Shown: one piece after another, positions 1 through 8,406 of the stretch
How the letters are laid out: each line of letters begins with the position of its first letter
Numbering within the stretch: the stretch's first letter is position 1
Assembly (NCBI RefSeq): GCF_001969445.1
Contig: NZ_CP017297.1
Coordinates: 1,736,001 to 1,800,000, forward strand
Source: Brachybacterium sp. P6-10-X1
GTDB taxonomy: Bacteria; Actinomycetota; Actinomycetes; Actinomycetales; Dermabacteraceae
Reading direction: 5' to 3'
Length of the DNA: 64,000 nucleotides
Made by a program: the position numbers and the translations under genes
Notes under the pieces: model-generated
Database searches by the model: none
Seen by the model: only the letters and a program-made list of their open reading frames with translations
What the model was told of the DNA's origin: nothing

Positions 1-2619
1 CTCGGCGCTCGCGAGCACAACCTTCAGGACATCGACCTGACGGTGCCCCGCGACGCTCTGGTGGTGTTCACCGGGGTCTCTGGCTCGGGGAAGTCCTCGT
101 TGGCTTTCGGAACCCTGTTCGCGGAGTCCCAGCGCCGTTACCTCGAGTCCGTCGCTCCCTACGCTCGTCGCCTGATCGACCAGGCCGGCGTCCCGGACGT
201 CGACTCCATCACGGGCATGCCGCCGGCCGTTGCTCTTCAGCAGCAGCGTGGAGGCCGCAGCGCGCGCTCGTCGGTGGGCAGCATCACCACGCTCTCCTCG
301 CTGGTGCGCATGCTCTACTCCCGGGCCGGCCACTACCCCGATGATCAGCCGATGCTCTACGCCGAGGACTACTCCGCCAACACAGTGCAGGGCGCGTGCC
401 CGGAGTGCCACGGCATCGGCCGGGTGTACGAGGTCACCGAGGGCCAGATGGTGCCCGACCCTTCGCTGACGATCCGCGAGCGGGCTATCGCGTCCTGGCC
501 GACGGCCTGGCACGGTCATCAGCTGCGCGATGTGCTCGTCGCCCTCGGCTACGACGTCGACACCCCCTGGAGGGACCTGCCGAAGGAGGATCGGGACTGG
601 ATCCTCTACACCGAGGAGACGCCGTATGTCCCGGTCCACTCGCGGCTGACTCTCGCCGAGGCCCGGGCCGCGACCGCGGCGGGCGTCGAGCCGACCTACT
701 CGGGCACCTTCGTCGGTGCGCGTCGGTACGTGCTCGACACGTTCGCGAACACCAAGAGCGGGTCGATGAAGCGGCGCGTGGCGCAGTTCCTCTCGGTTGC
801 TCCCTGCCCAGTCTGCCATGGGAAGCGGCTGAAGCCGGAGGCTCTGTCCGTGACGTTCGAGGGTCTCGATGTCGCAGATCTCTCCGAGCTGCCGCTCGCG
901 GAGCTCTCGACGCTGATCGAAGAGGCAGTCGAGCGGGCCACCGGCGATCTCGACGGGACCGAGACGGCGGGGCAAGCACTGGACGACGCAGCCCGACGCG
1001 ACGCTGTGCAGCAGCGCGTCGACGCTGGGGGATCAGCCCACGCGGCCGCCCCCGACGTGCGCAAGACACCGAACCACTCGGTGGAGAAGCTGGCCGCGAC
1101 AGCGCGGCTGGGCGCGGAGCTCGTCAACAGACTGCGGCCGATCATCGATCTGGGTCTGGGGTATCTCTCTCTGGGCCGCACCACCCCCACCCTCTCCGGC
1201 GGGGAGCTACAACGGCTGCGGCTCGCGACCCAGCTGACCTCTGAGCTGTTCGGTGTGGTCTATGTGCTCGATGAGCCTTCCGCAGGGCTTCATCCGCAGG
1301 ACGTCAGTGCCCTGCTCGGTATCCTCGACGGGCTCAAGCGCCGGGGCAACAGCCTGTTCGTGGTGGAGCATTCGGTGGACGTGATGCGGCACGCGGACTG
1401 GCTGGTCGACATCGGCCCCGGCGCGGGCGAGCGCGGCGGACGCGTCATCTACAGCGGGCCCACCGAAGGGCTCGTAGAGGTGGAGGAGTCCGTCACCCGC
1501 GGGTATGTCTTCGGGGGCAGCGGCCTGCCCCAGCGGACGCCCCGCGAACCGCAGGGATGGCTGCAGCTCGAGAACGTCACCCGCAACAACCTGCGCGACG
1601 TGTCGATCTCCTTTCCGCTCGGGGTGTTCACCGCCGTCACCGGAGTCTCGGGATCCGGCAAGTCCAGCCTGGTCAGCCAGGCACTGCCGGCGCTGCTCGG
1701 CGAGCGACGGGGACGGGCTGTCCACGCGGAGGACGCTGCCGCCCCCGAAGGGGACGAGCTCCTGCTGTCGGACGAGCCCGAGGAGCTCGAGGGAGCGGTC
1801 TGGGGAGACCTCTCCGGGGTGCGCCGCGTCGTGAGCATCGACCAGAAGCCCATCGGTCGCACCCCGCGCTCGAACGTCGCGACCTATACCGGTTTGTTCG
1901 ACCACGTGAGGCGGAGGTTCGCGGAGACCCCCGAGGCCCGCGCTCGGGGGTACAAACCGGGCAGATTCTCCTTCAACGTCACCGGCGGTCGCTGCCCTAC
2001 CTGCACGGGCGAGGGATCAGTCATGGTGGAGCTACTCTTCCTCCCCTCGGTCTACACCAAGTGCCCTGACTGCCATGGCACCCGCTACCAGTCCAGCACG
2101 CTGGAGATCATCTGGCGCGGCCGCGACATCGCCGAGATCCTCGCCATGAGCGTCGAGGAGGCCCACGACTTCTTCCACGGCGAGTTCGACATCTTGCGCT
2201 CGCTCGCGGCGCTGATCGACGTGGGTCTCGGGTACCTGCGTCTCGGGCAGCCAGCGACTGAGCTGTCCGGCGGTGAGGCGCAGCGCGTCAAGCTCGCCAC
2301 CGAGCTCCAGCGATCCCAGCGCGGGGACACGCTCTACGTCCTGGACGAGCCGACCTCCGGGTTGCACTGCGCCGACTCCGACCGGCTCTTGACCCACCTA
2401 CAGGCCCTCGTCGACGCCGGCAACACCGTCGTCGCGGTCGAGCTCGACATGCGCGTGGTCGCCGCAGCCGACCACGTCATCGACCTCGGACCCGGCGCGG
2501 GAGACGACGGCGGCACGGTGGTCGCCTCAGGAACGCCCGCGCAGGTCGCGTCGTCCGGAGTCGGTGCATCGGCACCGTACCTCGAGGCTGCGCTGCAGGA
2601 GACCGCCTCCCTGGGGTGA
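1..2619 (+). CDS. UvrA-like ABC ATPase, UvrA2 class (5' end outside window)
   Basis: Duplicated ABC ATPase of the UvrA family. The reading frame is open from base 1 (reads GAREHNLQDIDLTVPR before the GTG at 43), so the true start lies upstream. About 872 residues are visible. Features in order: Walker A GVSGSGKSS, zinc motif CPECHG, CPVCHG with KRLKPEAL, signature LSGGELQR, second Walker A GVSGSGKSS, a second zinc region CPTCTG...CPDCHG, signature LSGGEAQR and Walker B LDEPTSGLH. The region between the first zinc half and the first signature is short and looks unlike the UvrB-binding domain of housekeeping UvrA (about 950 residues). UvrA2 proteins are linked to DNA-damage or drug tolerance rather than core excision repair. 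The class call is inferred from length and domain order. Confidence 0.9.
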   Translation, partial: LGAREHNLQDIDLTVPRDALVVFTGVSGSGKSSLAFGTLFAESQRRYLESVAPYARRLIDQAGVPDVDSITGMPPAVALQQQRGGRSARSSVGSITTLSSLVRMLYSRAGHYPDDQPMLYAEDYSANTVQGACPECHGIGRVYEVTEGQMVPDPSLTIRERAIASWPTAWHGHQLRDVLVALGYDVDTPWRDLPKEDRDWILYTEETPYVPVHSRLTLAEARAATAAGVEPTYSGTFVGARRYVLDTFANTKSGSMKRRVAQFLSVAPCPVCHGKRLKPEALSVTFEGLDVADLSELPLAELSTLIEEAVERATGDLDGTETAGQALDDAARRDAVQQRVDAGGSAHAAAPDVRKTPNHSVEKLAATARLGAELVNRLRPIIDLGLGYLSLGRTTPTLSGGELQRLRLATQLTSELFGVVYVLDEPSAGLHPQDVSALLGILDGLKRRGNSLFVVEHSVDVMRHADWLVDIGPGAGERGGRVIYSGPTEGLVEVEESVTRGYVFGGSGLPQRTPREPQGWLQLENVTRNNLRDVSISFPLGVFTAVTGVSGSGKSSLVSQALPALLGERRGRAVHAEDAAAPEGDELLLSDEPEELEGAVWGDLSGVRRVVSIDQKPIGRTPRSNVATYTGLFDHVRRRFAETPEARARGYKPGRFSFNVTGGRCPTCTGEGSVMVELLFLPSVYTKCPDCHGTRYQSSTLEIIWRGRDIAEILAMSVEEAHDFFHGEFDILRSLAALIDVGLGYLRLGQPATELSGGEAQRVKLATELQRSQRGDTLYVLDEPTSGLHCADSDRLLTHLQALVDAGNTVVAVELDMRVVAAADHVIDLGPGAGDDGGTVVASGTPAQVASSGVGASAPYLEAALQETASLG

Positions 2620-3241
2620 GAGTCGGAAGGCTTCGATGAGGGCAATGACCCCACGCAACGGGCGCATCGGACGAGCAACCTGCGTCGCCCGATCGAGAAT
2701 CCACGCCGCGTGCATGCGGAACTCGGTCAGCAGGCGCTCCGCGCCGTCTGCGATGAGGTCGTGAACCGGCGACCCTCGAACGACGCTGACCGGACGTTTC
2801 GCCCCATGGTCGGCGCCGTGCCGGGGCGCGGGATCGCGGGGTCATGACGCGCGAGTCCGACGGGAACCCGCAGGGTCGTGCCGTTCACCATCTTCCGCGG
2901 GTTCCGCATGACCCACGGGCGCAGTCCGATGAATGACTGCCCGACCGCAGCCGGACCGGGCAGAGGCCTGCGGCGTCGCGGTGACGGGGCTCGGGATCGG
3001 ACTCGGCAGCGGGCAGGCCGAGACGCTACGAGCCCCCGCCGGCCACCAGGACTGCCTGCGCCTCGGCGAGGACTGGGTCGAGATGGAGAACGATGACGCC
3101 GAGCTCGCCGACATGTGGCCTGCCGGCCATCGCCGTCGACGACTCCACGACCGATCCCGTGCAGTTCGTGCTCGACCGAAGGTCCGGGGACAGCCCTGAG
3201 TCCCCTGGTGCGATCGGCGCGGTCCCCCGGCGGCATCGGAG
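2620..3241. other. Intergenic stretch without a recognisable gene
   Basis: Between the uvrA-like gene and the first IS3-type element I find no frame with a plausible start, ribosome site and recognisable protein. A minus-strand frame from about 2840 into the uvrA-like 3' end (containing DLIADGAERLLTEF) reads somewhat like real protein but has no start and runs through the neighbouring gene. Another minus frame near 2880-2960 contains MRNPRKMVNG. These may be gene remnants next to the insertion element. No family is assigned. Confidence 0.5.
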
Positions 3242-3265
3242 TGAAGCGCCCTGGGTTCCGTTCCG
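3242..3265 (+). repeat. Left terminal inverted repeat of IS3-family element
   Basis: Exact reverse complement of 4519-4542 over 24 bp; begins TGAAGCGCCC. Confidence 0.95.
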
Positions 3266-3289
3266 AGTCTCAGCAAGGAGAATCGGAGT

Positions 3290-3604
3290 ATGCCCAAGAA
3301 GTTCAGTCCGGAGCTGCGTGACCGTGCCGTGCGCATGGTCTACGACCGCCAGGCACTCGAAGGTGGCCCACGATCGGAGTCGATCCGTGCTGTCGCGCCC
3401 CAACTCGGCGTTGGCATGGAGACGCTGAGGATCTGGTGCAACCGCTACGGGCCAGCCGAGCCCTCGGCCGGCCCCGCGGAGTCTCTCGAGGAGGAGAACC
3501 GCAGACTGCGTCGAGAGCTCGCCGAGTCCCGGCGGGCCAACGAGATCCTCAAGGCCGCCTCCGTGTTTTTCGCCAGGGAACTCGACCACCCCACGACGAA
3601 ATGA
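3290..3604 (+). CDS. IS3-family transposase OrfA (HTH subunit)
   Basis: 104-residue OrfA with an N-terminal helix-turn-helix of the transposase_8 type (KKFSPELRDRAVRMV, then GMETLRIW) and a C-terminal leucine-zipper-like heptad region (SLEEENRRLRRELAESRRA). It binds the inverted repeats. The ATG at 3290 follows AAGGAG at 3276-3281. The stop overlaps the orfB ATG as ATGA at 3601-3604. A run of five T at 3566-3570, just before the overlap and in the codons for FF, is a candidate slip site for a -1 OrfAB fusion, but it is not a perfect canonical heptamer. Confidence 0.92.
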   Translation: MPKKFSPELRDRAVRMVYDRQALEGGPRSESIRAVAPQLGVGMETLRIWCNRYGPAEPSAGPAESLEEENRRLRRELAESRRANEILKAASVFFARELDHPTTK

Positions 3605-4515
3605 TCGCCTTCATCGATAGGCATCGCGATCACTTCGGGGTCGAGGCCATCTGCCGCGTCCTGGGCGCGACGGAACGTGGGTTCCTCACCTCTCGCGGAT
3701 ACCGTGCCGCGAAGCAGCGCCCGGCATCGGCCAGAGCGGTCCGTGACGAGGTGCTCGTCGAAGAGATCCGTCGGATTCATGCCGAGAACTACGGCGTCTA
3801 CGGGTATCGGAAGATGCATCACGCGATGCGCCGTGCCGGATGGGAAGTCGGCCGCGACCAGACCGCTCGGCTGATGAAAGCTGCTGGTCTGTGCGGGATA
3901 CGCCGTGGTCGAAAGGTGTTCACGACGAGCCCTGCTGGTGGCCTGGACCGTCGTCCTGATCTGGTCGAGCGGAACTTCACGGCTGCCGGACCGAATCAGC
4001 TCTGGGTCGCTGACATCACCTACGTCCGGATCCCGTCCGGGTTCTGCTACACCGCGTTCATCACGGACGTTTTCACGCGAAGGATCGTCGGCTGGGCAGT
4101 GGCCACCAGCCTCCGCACTGAGGCACTGCCACTGCAGGCTCTCGAGCAGGCCCTCCAGACCTCCCCGGCAGAAGCGTCTCGGACTGGGCTGATCCATCAC
4201 AGCGATAGGGGCAGCAACTACGTCTCGCTGGCCTACTCCGATGCGCTGATCACCGCCGGAGTCCAGGCCTCGGTCGGATCCGTCGGAGACAGCTACGACA
4301 ACGCCCTGGCTGAGACCGTCAACGGCCTCTACAAAGCCGAGCTCATCCACCGACGCCGCACCTGGCCCTCAGCGACCCCCGTCGAGATCGCCACTCTGGA
4401 CTGGGTCACCTGGTGGAACACGAAGCGCCTGCACGAAGCACTCGACTATCGCACCCCGGCCGAAGTCGAAGCGTCCTACACTCACCCCACGACGACCGCG
4501 CCCGCGACCGTCTAA
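3601..4515 (+). CDS. IS3-family transposase OrfB (DDE integrase core)
   Basis: 304-residue catalytic subunit. The rve-type core keeps the full DDE triad: Asp138 (VADITY), Asp202 (HHSDRG) and Glu238 (LAETVNG), with exactly 35 residues between the last two as in IS3-family enzymes. An N-terminal HTH_21-like segment contains YGYRKMHHAM. The ATG at 3601 overlaps the orfA stop. The frame is open further upstream (to about 3436), which is what allows an OrfAB frameshift product. Not truncated. Confidence 0.93.
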   Translation: MIAFIDRHRDHFGVEAICRVLGATERGFLTSRGYRAAKQRPASARAVRDEVLVEEIRRIHAENYGVYGYRKMHHAMRRAGWEVGRDQTARLMKAAGLCGIRRGRKVFTTSPAGGLDRRPDLVERNFTAAGPNQLWVADITYVRIPSGFCYTAFITDVFTRRIVGWAVATSLRTEALPLQALEQALQTSPAEASRTGLIHHSDRGSNYVSLAYSDALITAGVQASVGSVGDSYDNALAETVNGLYKAELIHRRRTWPSATPVEIATLDWVTWWNTKRLHEALDYRTPAEVEASYTHPTTTAPATV

Positions 4516-4518
4516 CCA

Positions 4519-4542
4519 CGGAACGGAACCCAGGGCGCTTCA
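4519..4542 (-). repeat. Right terminal inverted repeat of IS3-family element
   Basis: Exact reverse complement of 3242-3265. It begins 4 bp after the orfB stop codon. Confidence 0.95.
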
Positions 4543-4631
4543 GCCCGTCGGGGATCGTCAACGTGGTGCGGGTGTCGAGGCGGTCGGGTCCGACGGCTCG
4601 GCGGGGCGCGATCGTCTCGTGCGTTGGCGGA

Positions 4632-4943
4632 CTACGGGAGCTTGGACGCGAGGACGTCGGCCGCCAGGATCTCGGGTGCTGCACCGAGGAGGTGCTGGTT
4701 GGCCATCAGGGCTGCGACGATGGCGCCGTTGGCGTGGGCGTCGCGAGCGGCCTCGTCGGGGAATGCATCGAAGATCCAAAAGGTGTCGGCGTGGGTTCTA
4801 GCCGCGAACCAGACAATCGTTCCCACTTCTTCGTTGGCGAGTGCGACAGCGCCGGCGAGCAGATCGGCGACCGCGTCGTGCTGTCCATCGGCCGCGACGA
4901 TCTTGGCGACGAAGGCATACGGAAGTGATGCGGGTGTGGACAT
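4632..4943 (-). CDS. Antibiotic biosynthesis monooxygenase (ABM) domain protein
   Basis: 103-residue single-domain ABM/dimeric alpha-beta barrel protein. Seen: an N-terminal strand AFVAKIVAADG, a central TIVWFAARTHADTFWIFDAF and a C-terminal ALMANQHLLGAAP helix, matching the usual layout of YgiN-type quinol monooxygenases and related small oxygenases. The ATG at 4943 is preceded by AAGGAG. It is divergent from the GlxA-type regulator at 5009 with only 65 bp between starts, so the regulator probably controls it. The substrate cannot be predicted from sequence. Confidence 0.85.
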   Translation of the reverse strand: MSTPASLPYAFVAKIVAADGQHDAVADLLAGAVALANEEVGTIVWFAARTHADTFWIFDAFPDEAARDAHANGAIVAALMANQHLLGAAPEILAADVLASKLP

Positions 4944-5008
4944 GAGGGGTTCTCCTTGAAGTCGGGGTTCTTCGTGGGGCGAGTTCAGCGTATGACGAGC
5001 GAGGGCCG

Positions 5009-5992
5009 ATGAGGAGTGGCGTATACGGCAGTATTGCTATTGTTCGCGCCATTCGTATCGGACTGATCGCGATCGACGGCTGCTTCGGTTCGGCTGTCGC
5101 GTCGGTCATCGACATCGTGCGGGTGGCCGACGGAGCCCGCGGCGATATCGACCCGCGGATCGACCCGATCGAACTCGCCATCCTCGGGCCGAAACGGCGA
5201 GTGACCACGACGGCATCGATGACCCTGTCGGTTGACCACCCGCTGTCGGAGTCCGGAGAGTTCGACGTGGTCGTCGTCCCTGCGCTTGGAACCCTCACGG
5301 CCGCCGCTACCAACGACGCCCTCCAGAGCCGAGATGCTCGTTCGGTCATCGCCTCGCTCGGGCGCCTCGACGACGCGACCACCCGGATCGCCGCGGCGTG
5401 CACCGGCGTGTTCGCCGTCGCCGAGACCGGACGGATGCATCATCGGCGGGCGACGACCAGCTGGTTCCTGGGGCCGGAGTTCCTGAAGCGCTATCCGACC
5501 GTCGCCCTCGATCTCGACACCATGGTCGTCGTGGACGGGAACCTCGTCACCGCCGGCGCCGCGTTCGCCCACATCGACCTCGCGCTCTCACTCGTGCGAT
5601 CGATCAGCCCCGACCTGGCCCAACATGTCGCCAAGCTCCTCGTCATCGACGAGCGTCCGTCGCAGGCGGCCTTCGTCGCCTACGAACATCTCCGGCACGA
5701 GGACCCGATCGTCGTCGAGTTCGAACGCTTCGTGCGCGCCCGCCTGGACGAACCGTTCAACGTCGCCTTCGTCGCGCAGTCGCTCGGCACCAGCCGGCGC
5801 ACCCTCGAACGACGAGTCCGTGCGGCGCTCAACCTCACTCCGCTCGGCTTCGTCCAACGGCTTCGCATCGAACGAGCTCGGCACCTCTCAGCAACCACGG
5901 ACCTCACCTCCGCCGAGATCGCACTACGGGTCGGCTACGCGAACGCCGAGACTCTGCGCTCCCTCCTGCGCAGGGAGCGACGCCGTTCCTGA
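5009..5992 (+). CDS. GlxA-family transcriptional regulator (DJ-1/PfpI-like plus AraC HTH)
   Basis: 327 residues. The N-terminal half is a DJ-1/PfpI-like glutamine amidotransferase fold (IRIGLIAIDGCFGSAVASVID; nucleophile-elbow region AAACTGVFAVAETG). The C-terminal AraC-type double HTH is in the last ~100 residues (SLGTSRRTLERRV, then AEIALRVGYANAETLRSLLRR). This is the GlxA/FtrA/CdhR regulator architecture; members sense small metabolites and usually activate a neighbouring catabolic or oxidative-stress gene. The ATG at 5009 has CGAGGG 4 bp upstream. The divergent ABM oxygenase is the obvious target. Confidence 0.88.
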   Translation: MRSGVYGSIAIVRAIRIGLIAIDGCFGSAVASVIDIVRVADGARGDIDPRIDPIELAILGPKRRVTTTASMTLSVDHPLSESGEFDVVVVPALGTLTAAATNDALQSRDARSVIASLGRLDDATTRIAAACTGVFAVAETGRMHHRRATTSWFLGPEFLKRYPTVALDLDTMVVVDGNLVTAGAAFAHIDLALSLVRSISPDLAQHVAKLLVIDERPSQAAFVAYEHLRHEDPIVVEFERFVRARLDEPFNVAFVAQSLGTSRRTLERRVRAALNLTPLGFVQRLRIERARHLSATTDLTSAEIALRVGYANAETLRSLLRRERRRS

Positions 5993-6229
5993 CCTATCGC
6001 CATGCCTGTAGCCGGTGTCCTAGCGCCCGGTTGGAACCACCTCTCAGCACGTCGCGTCGACGCTCCTGCGTCGCCCCTGGACGACCCACTCGACACGCCA
6101 GCAGCACAGGCCATGTGACGTGCCCCGGCTTCCCGGCCGGTCGGGGTTGGGTGGCTGTGATGTCGCTGCGTTCTCGTCGAGGGGGTCAGCAGACCCGATC
6201 AGGGTCGATTGGGATGAGACGCGAAGGCG
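5993..6229. other. Intergenic, no gene seen
   Basis: No frame here has start, ribosome site and recognisable product. The segment separates the GlxA-type regulator from transposon debris and may contain further decayed insertion-sequence DNA, but I could not match it to a family. Confidence 0.4.
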
Positions 6230-6386
6230 GTCAGGTCAGAGCGGCCGAAGCCGGCCGGCGGGGTAGCGTCGGTCACGTCGAGGTCTTTCGGATGGATGGC
6301 GTAGGAACCTCCATCGTCGGGAGACCTCGACGTCTATCTGCGGACCGACGCGCCCGGCCGACCTACACCCTCATCTGGGAAGAGCC
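6230..6386 (-). mobile_element. ISL3-family left-end fragment (copy B)
   Basis: Read on the minus strand it begins at 6386 with GGCTCTTCCCAGATGAGG, the terminal repeat type also found at 6841 in copy A. It continues through the same hairpin leader and starts a short coding fragment at 6276 (VTDATPPAGFGRSDLTAF) that breaks off after about 20 residues. Only the end of the element survives. The leader holds an inverted repeat with 12-bp perfect arms at 6275-6286 and 6322-6333, near-identical to the one in copy A (arms near 6722-6732 and 6768-6778). Confidence 0.65.
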
Positions 6387-6722
6387 GTAGACCGCGTCCC
6401 GAGACAGCTTCGTGCGGGCGGCGGCAGCGGTCGTGGTGTCTTGCCGCCACACGGTGCGGCAGTCCGCGCAGCGGTAGCGGCGCACTCTGACCTGCAGCAT
6501 CGTTGGTCGCCAGCCAACAGGGACGTGCACGATCGTCCTGGTCACCGTGCCGCGAGGAACCCCGGCCCGGCCGCAACGATGACACCACCGATCGGCTACC
6601 AGGACCCGGCAGTCCAGGATCGCGCGGTCGATCTCGACCCGCTGCCCGGTGGCTGTGAGCCCGAGCCCGTCCAGGCCGTAGAAGACATCGAGATCAGGGG
6701 GCGAGAAGGTAGCGTTAGACAT
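6387..6722 (-). pseudogene. ISL3-family transposase, N-terminal fragment
   Basis: About 112 residues of a transposase normally near 400. It starts MSNATFSPPDLDVFYGLDGLGL and includes the zinc-binding N-terminal domain of IS204/IS1001/IS1096/IS1165-type transposases (CHRCGRAG ... YRCADCRTVWRQ). The normal sequence stops after AKLSRDAVY-like residues and the frame runs on for about seven codons into the terminal repeat of the adjacent ISL3 fragment. The catalytic DDE domain is absent, so it is not functional. Confidence 0.8.
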
Positions 6723-6841
6723 GTCGAGGTCTTCCAGATGGCGAGCGTCAGAACTTCCATCATCGGGAGACCTCGACGTCTATCCCGGGACCGACGCGCC
6801 CACCCCGCCAACGGCCGCTGCACCCTCATCTGCGAAGAGCC
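6387..6841 (-). mobile_element. ISL3-family left-end fragment (copy A)
   Basis: A 455-bp remnant. Its outer terminus at 6841 reads GGCTCTTCGCAGATGAGG on the minus strand, and its inner edge is cut exactly where the terminus of copy B begins (6386). The two fragments lie head-to-tail, so copy B either inserted into copy A or was joined to it by deletion. The right-hand inverted repeats of both copies are missing from the window. Confidence 0.68.
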
Positions 6842-7112
6842 CCTCATGCTCGCCGATAGTCACGACGCCTTCGCGGTAGACGCGTAACTGCCGGACGATC
6901 TTCCGAATCGACCACCCCGTGGTCTCTTCGATCCAACGCGATACCGCAAGCGACGCGATCACGATCTGCAGGTGCGCATCGATCGAGTCCCGCAACCGCG
7001 CATAGATCGGCCGCGCCTTCAGATCGCCCTTCGACATCCGGAAACTCTTCTCGACCTGCAGGAGTCGGTGATACGAAGCGATGACGACCTCCACCGGTTC
7101 ATCGACGAGATT
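6842..7112 (-). pseudogene. IS1634/IS4-like transposase, C-terminal fragment
   Basis: The minus-strand frame contains VIASYHRLLQVEKSFRMSK, LKARPIYARLRDSIDAHLQI and SRWIEETTGWSIRKIVR, the conserved C-terminal block of IS1634-type DDE transposases. It is cut at 7113 by the end of the second IS3-type element and at 6842 by the ISL3 terminus, after which the frame runs on into ISL3 DNA. The rest of the gene was not found beyond the IS3 element at 8379, so the insertion came with, or was followed by, a deletion. Confidence 0.8.
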
Positions 7113-7182
7113 TGACCTGCCCCACAAGAAAGGTTCCAGTTCCTGTGGCTAAGTGACTGCCTTCACCGGAAGGCTGAACACC

Positions 7183-7479
7183 GTGCCCCGTGCCTACCCG
7201 CCCGAGTTCCGCGCCCGAGCCATCGCGCTCGTCCGTGCGGGCAAACCGCAGAAGCAGACTGCCCACGAACTCGACATCCACCCCGTGACGCTCTCCAAGT
7301 GGGTCAAGCAGGACCGGATCGACCGCGGCGAGATTCCAGGGACGACCACCACCGAGTCAGCGGAGCTGCGTGCTGCTCGCCGGCGCATCCGTGAACTCGA
7401 GACCGAGTTGGTGATCGTCCGCCAGGCGGCGAAGTCCCTGGGCGAGGACAAGCCCCGCCCAAAAGGCTCTACCCGGTGA
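7183..7479 (+). CDS. IS3-family transposase OrfA
   Basis: 98-residue HTH protein (PRAYPPEFRARAIALVRAGK, then HELDIHPVTLSKWVKQ) with a C-terminal coiled segment (LRAARRRIRELETELVIVRQAAK). I chose the GTG at 7183 because family members begin at PR.YPPEF; a GTG at 7153 would add ten unconserved residues. The stop overlaps the orfB GTG (GTGA, 7476-7479). Confidence 0.88.
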   Translation: MPRAYPPEFRARAIALVRAGKPQKQTAHELDIHPVTLSKWVKQDRIDRGEIPGTTTTESAELRAARRRIRELETELVIVRQAAKSLGEDKPRPKGSTR

Positions 7480-8342
7480 TCGATCGACTCGTCGACGCCG
7501 GGGTCCCGGCCGATCGCTGCTGCCGGGTCCTCGGCGTGGCACGGCAGAACTACTACAAGCAGAAGCGGACCCCGACCACCCCGACTCAGCTGCGCCGCGA
7601 GTGGCTTGCGGGCTTGATCCGTGAGGTCCATGTCGCTTCGCGTGGCACCTACGGCTACCGGCGGGTGCATGCCGAACTCACCATGGGAATGGGGATCACC
7701 GTCTGCGAGCGCACGGTCTGGCTACTGATGAACCAGGCCGGGATCTACGGCCTTCCGGGGCCGTCCAGGGTTGAGCGGCTACGCGACGTGGTCACCGCCG
7801 AGGACCTGGTGAACCGGAAGTTCCACCGGCTCCGACCAAACGAGCTGTGGGTCACCGACATCACTCAACATCGCACGAGAGAAGGATGGATCTACTGTGC
7901 CGCGGTCCTCGACGCTTACAGCCGCCGCATCGTGGGCTGGTCCATCGACTCCAAGCAGGACGCCACGCTCGTGGTCAACGCCCTCGACATGGCCATCCGC
8001 AACCGCCAACCGGAGCCCGGGGGGATCGTCCACGCCGACCACGGGACCCAATTCACCTCCTGGGTCTTCGGGGAGAAGATCCGCTCTGCCGGCCTCCTGC
8101 CGTCCTTCGGAACGGTCGGAGACGGCCTGGACAACGCTATGATGGAGAGCTTCTGGTCCTCGATGCAGATCGAGCTTCTCAACCGCCGACGGTGGAAGAC
8201 CCGAGTCGAGCTCGCGAACGCGATCTTCGAGTACATCGAGATCTTCCACAACCGCCGCCGACGCCACTCAGCACTCGGCTACCGCACCCCGATCGAGTAC
8301 GAACTACTCTCCGACAACGACACCGTCACCGCAGCCAGTTAG
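7476..8342 (+). CDS. IS3-family transposase OrfB (DDE integrase core)
   Basis: 288 residues with the complete triad Asp128 (VTDITQH), Asp188 (HADHGTQF) and Glu224 (MMESFWS), 35 residues between the last two. HTH_21-like N-terminus with GTYGYRRVHAEL. The GTG start overlaps the orfA stop by 4 bp in the -1 frame, so translation by coupling or frameshifting are both possible. Intact. Confidence 0.92.
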   Translation: MIDRLVDAGVPADRCCRVLGVARQNYYKQKRTPTTPTQLRREWLAGLIREVHVASRGTYGYRRVHAELTMGMGITVCERTVWLLMNQAGIYGLPGPSRVERLRDVVTAEDLVNRKFHRLRPNELWVTDITQHRTREGWIYCAAVLDAYSRRIVGWSIDSKQDATLVVNALDMAIRNRQPEPGGIVHADHGTQFTSWVFGEKIRSAGLLPSFGTVGDGLDNAMMESFWSSMQIELLNRRRWKTRVELANAIFEYIEIFHNRRRRHSALGYRTPIEYELLSDNDTVTAAS

Positions 8343-8406
8343 TCACCGCGACTGGAACCCAAACGGTGGGGCAGGTCAACCTGTCACCCGATCCTGCAGC
8401 AGTCCC

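Larger units (their letters stand above)
3242..4542 (+). mobile_element. Complete IS3-family insertion sequence, 1301 bp
   Basis: Bounded by perfect 24-bp inverted repeats (3242-3265 and 4519-4542) starting TGAAGCGCCCTGGG and ending with the complementary CA, as usual for IS3-family ends. It contains orfA (HTH) and orfB (DDE transposase) overlapping in the -1 arrangement. Both frames are intact, so the copy may be active. The bases directly outside the ends (ggag on the left, gccc on the right) do not form the 3-4 bp target duplication expected after simple insertion. A later rearrangement or ectopic recombination is possible. Confidence 0.93.
7113..8378 (+). mobile_element. Second complete IS3-family insertion sequence, ~1266 bp
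   Basis: Ends are imperfect ~28-bp inverted repeats. The left (7113-7140) starts TGACCTGCCCCAC and ends GGTTCCAGT; the right (8351-8378) is its complement apart from an internal 5-6 bp block. Contains intact orfA and orfB. It sits inside a decayed IS1634-like transposase. No 3-4 bp target duplication is visible (left flank ...gagatt, right flank acctg...). It is unrelated in sequence to the first IS3-type element of the window and belongs to a different subgroup. Confidence 0.9.

Noticed and set aside
2527..2840. Possible regulator remnant on the minus strand
   Set aside because: Reads plausibly (ADGAERLLTEFRMHAAWIL) but has no start, overlaps the uvrA-like 3' end and matches no family I can name.
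3026..3589. 187-residue minus-strand frame across the IS3 left end
   Set aside because: Crosses the insertion-sequence boundary and is antisense to orfA.
6441..6887. 148-residue plus-strand frame
   Set aside because: Antisense to the ISL3 fragment and crosses element boundaries.
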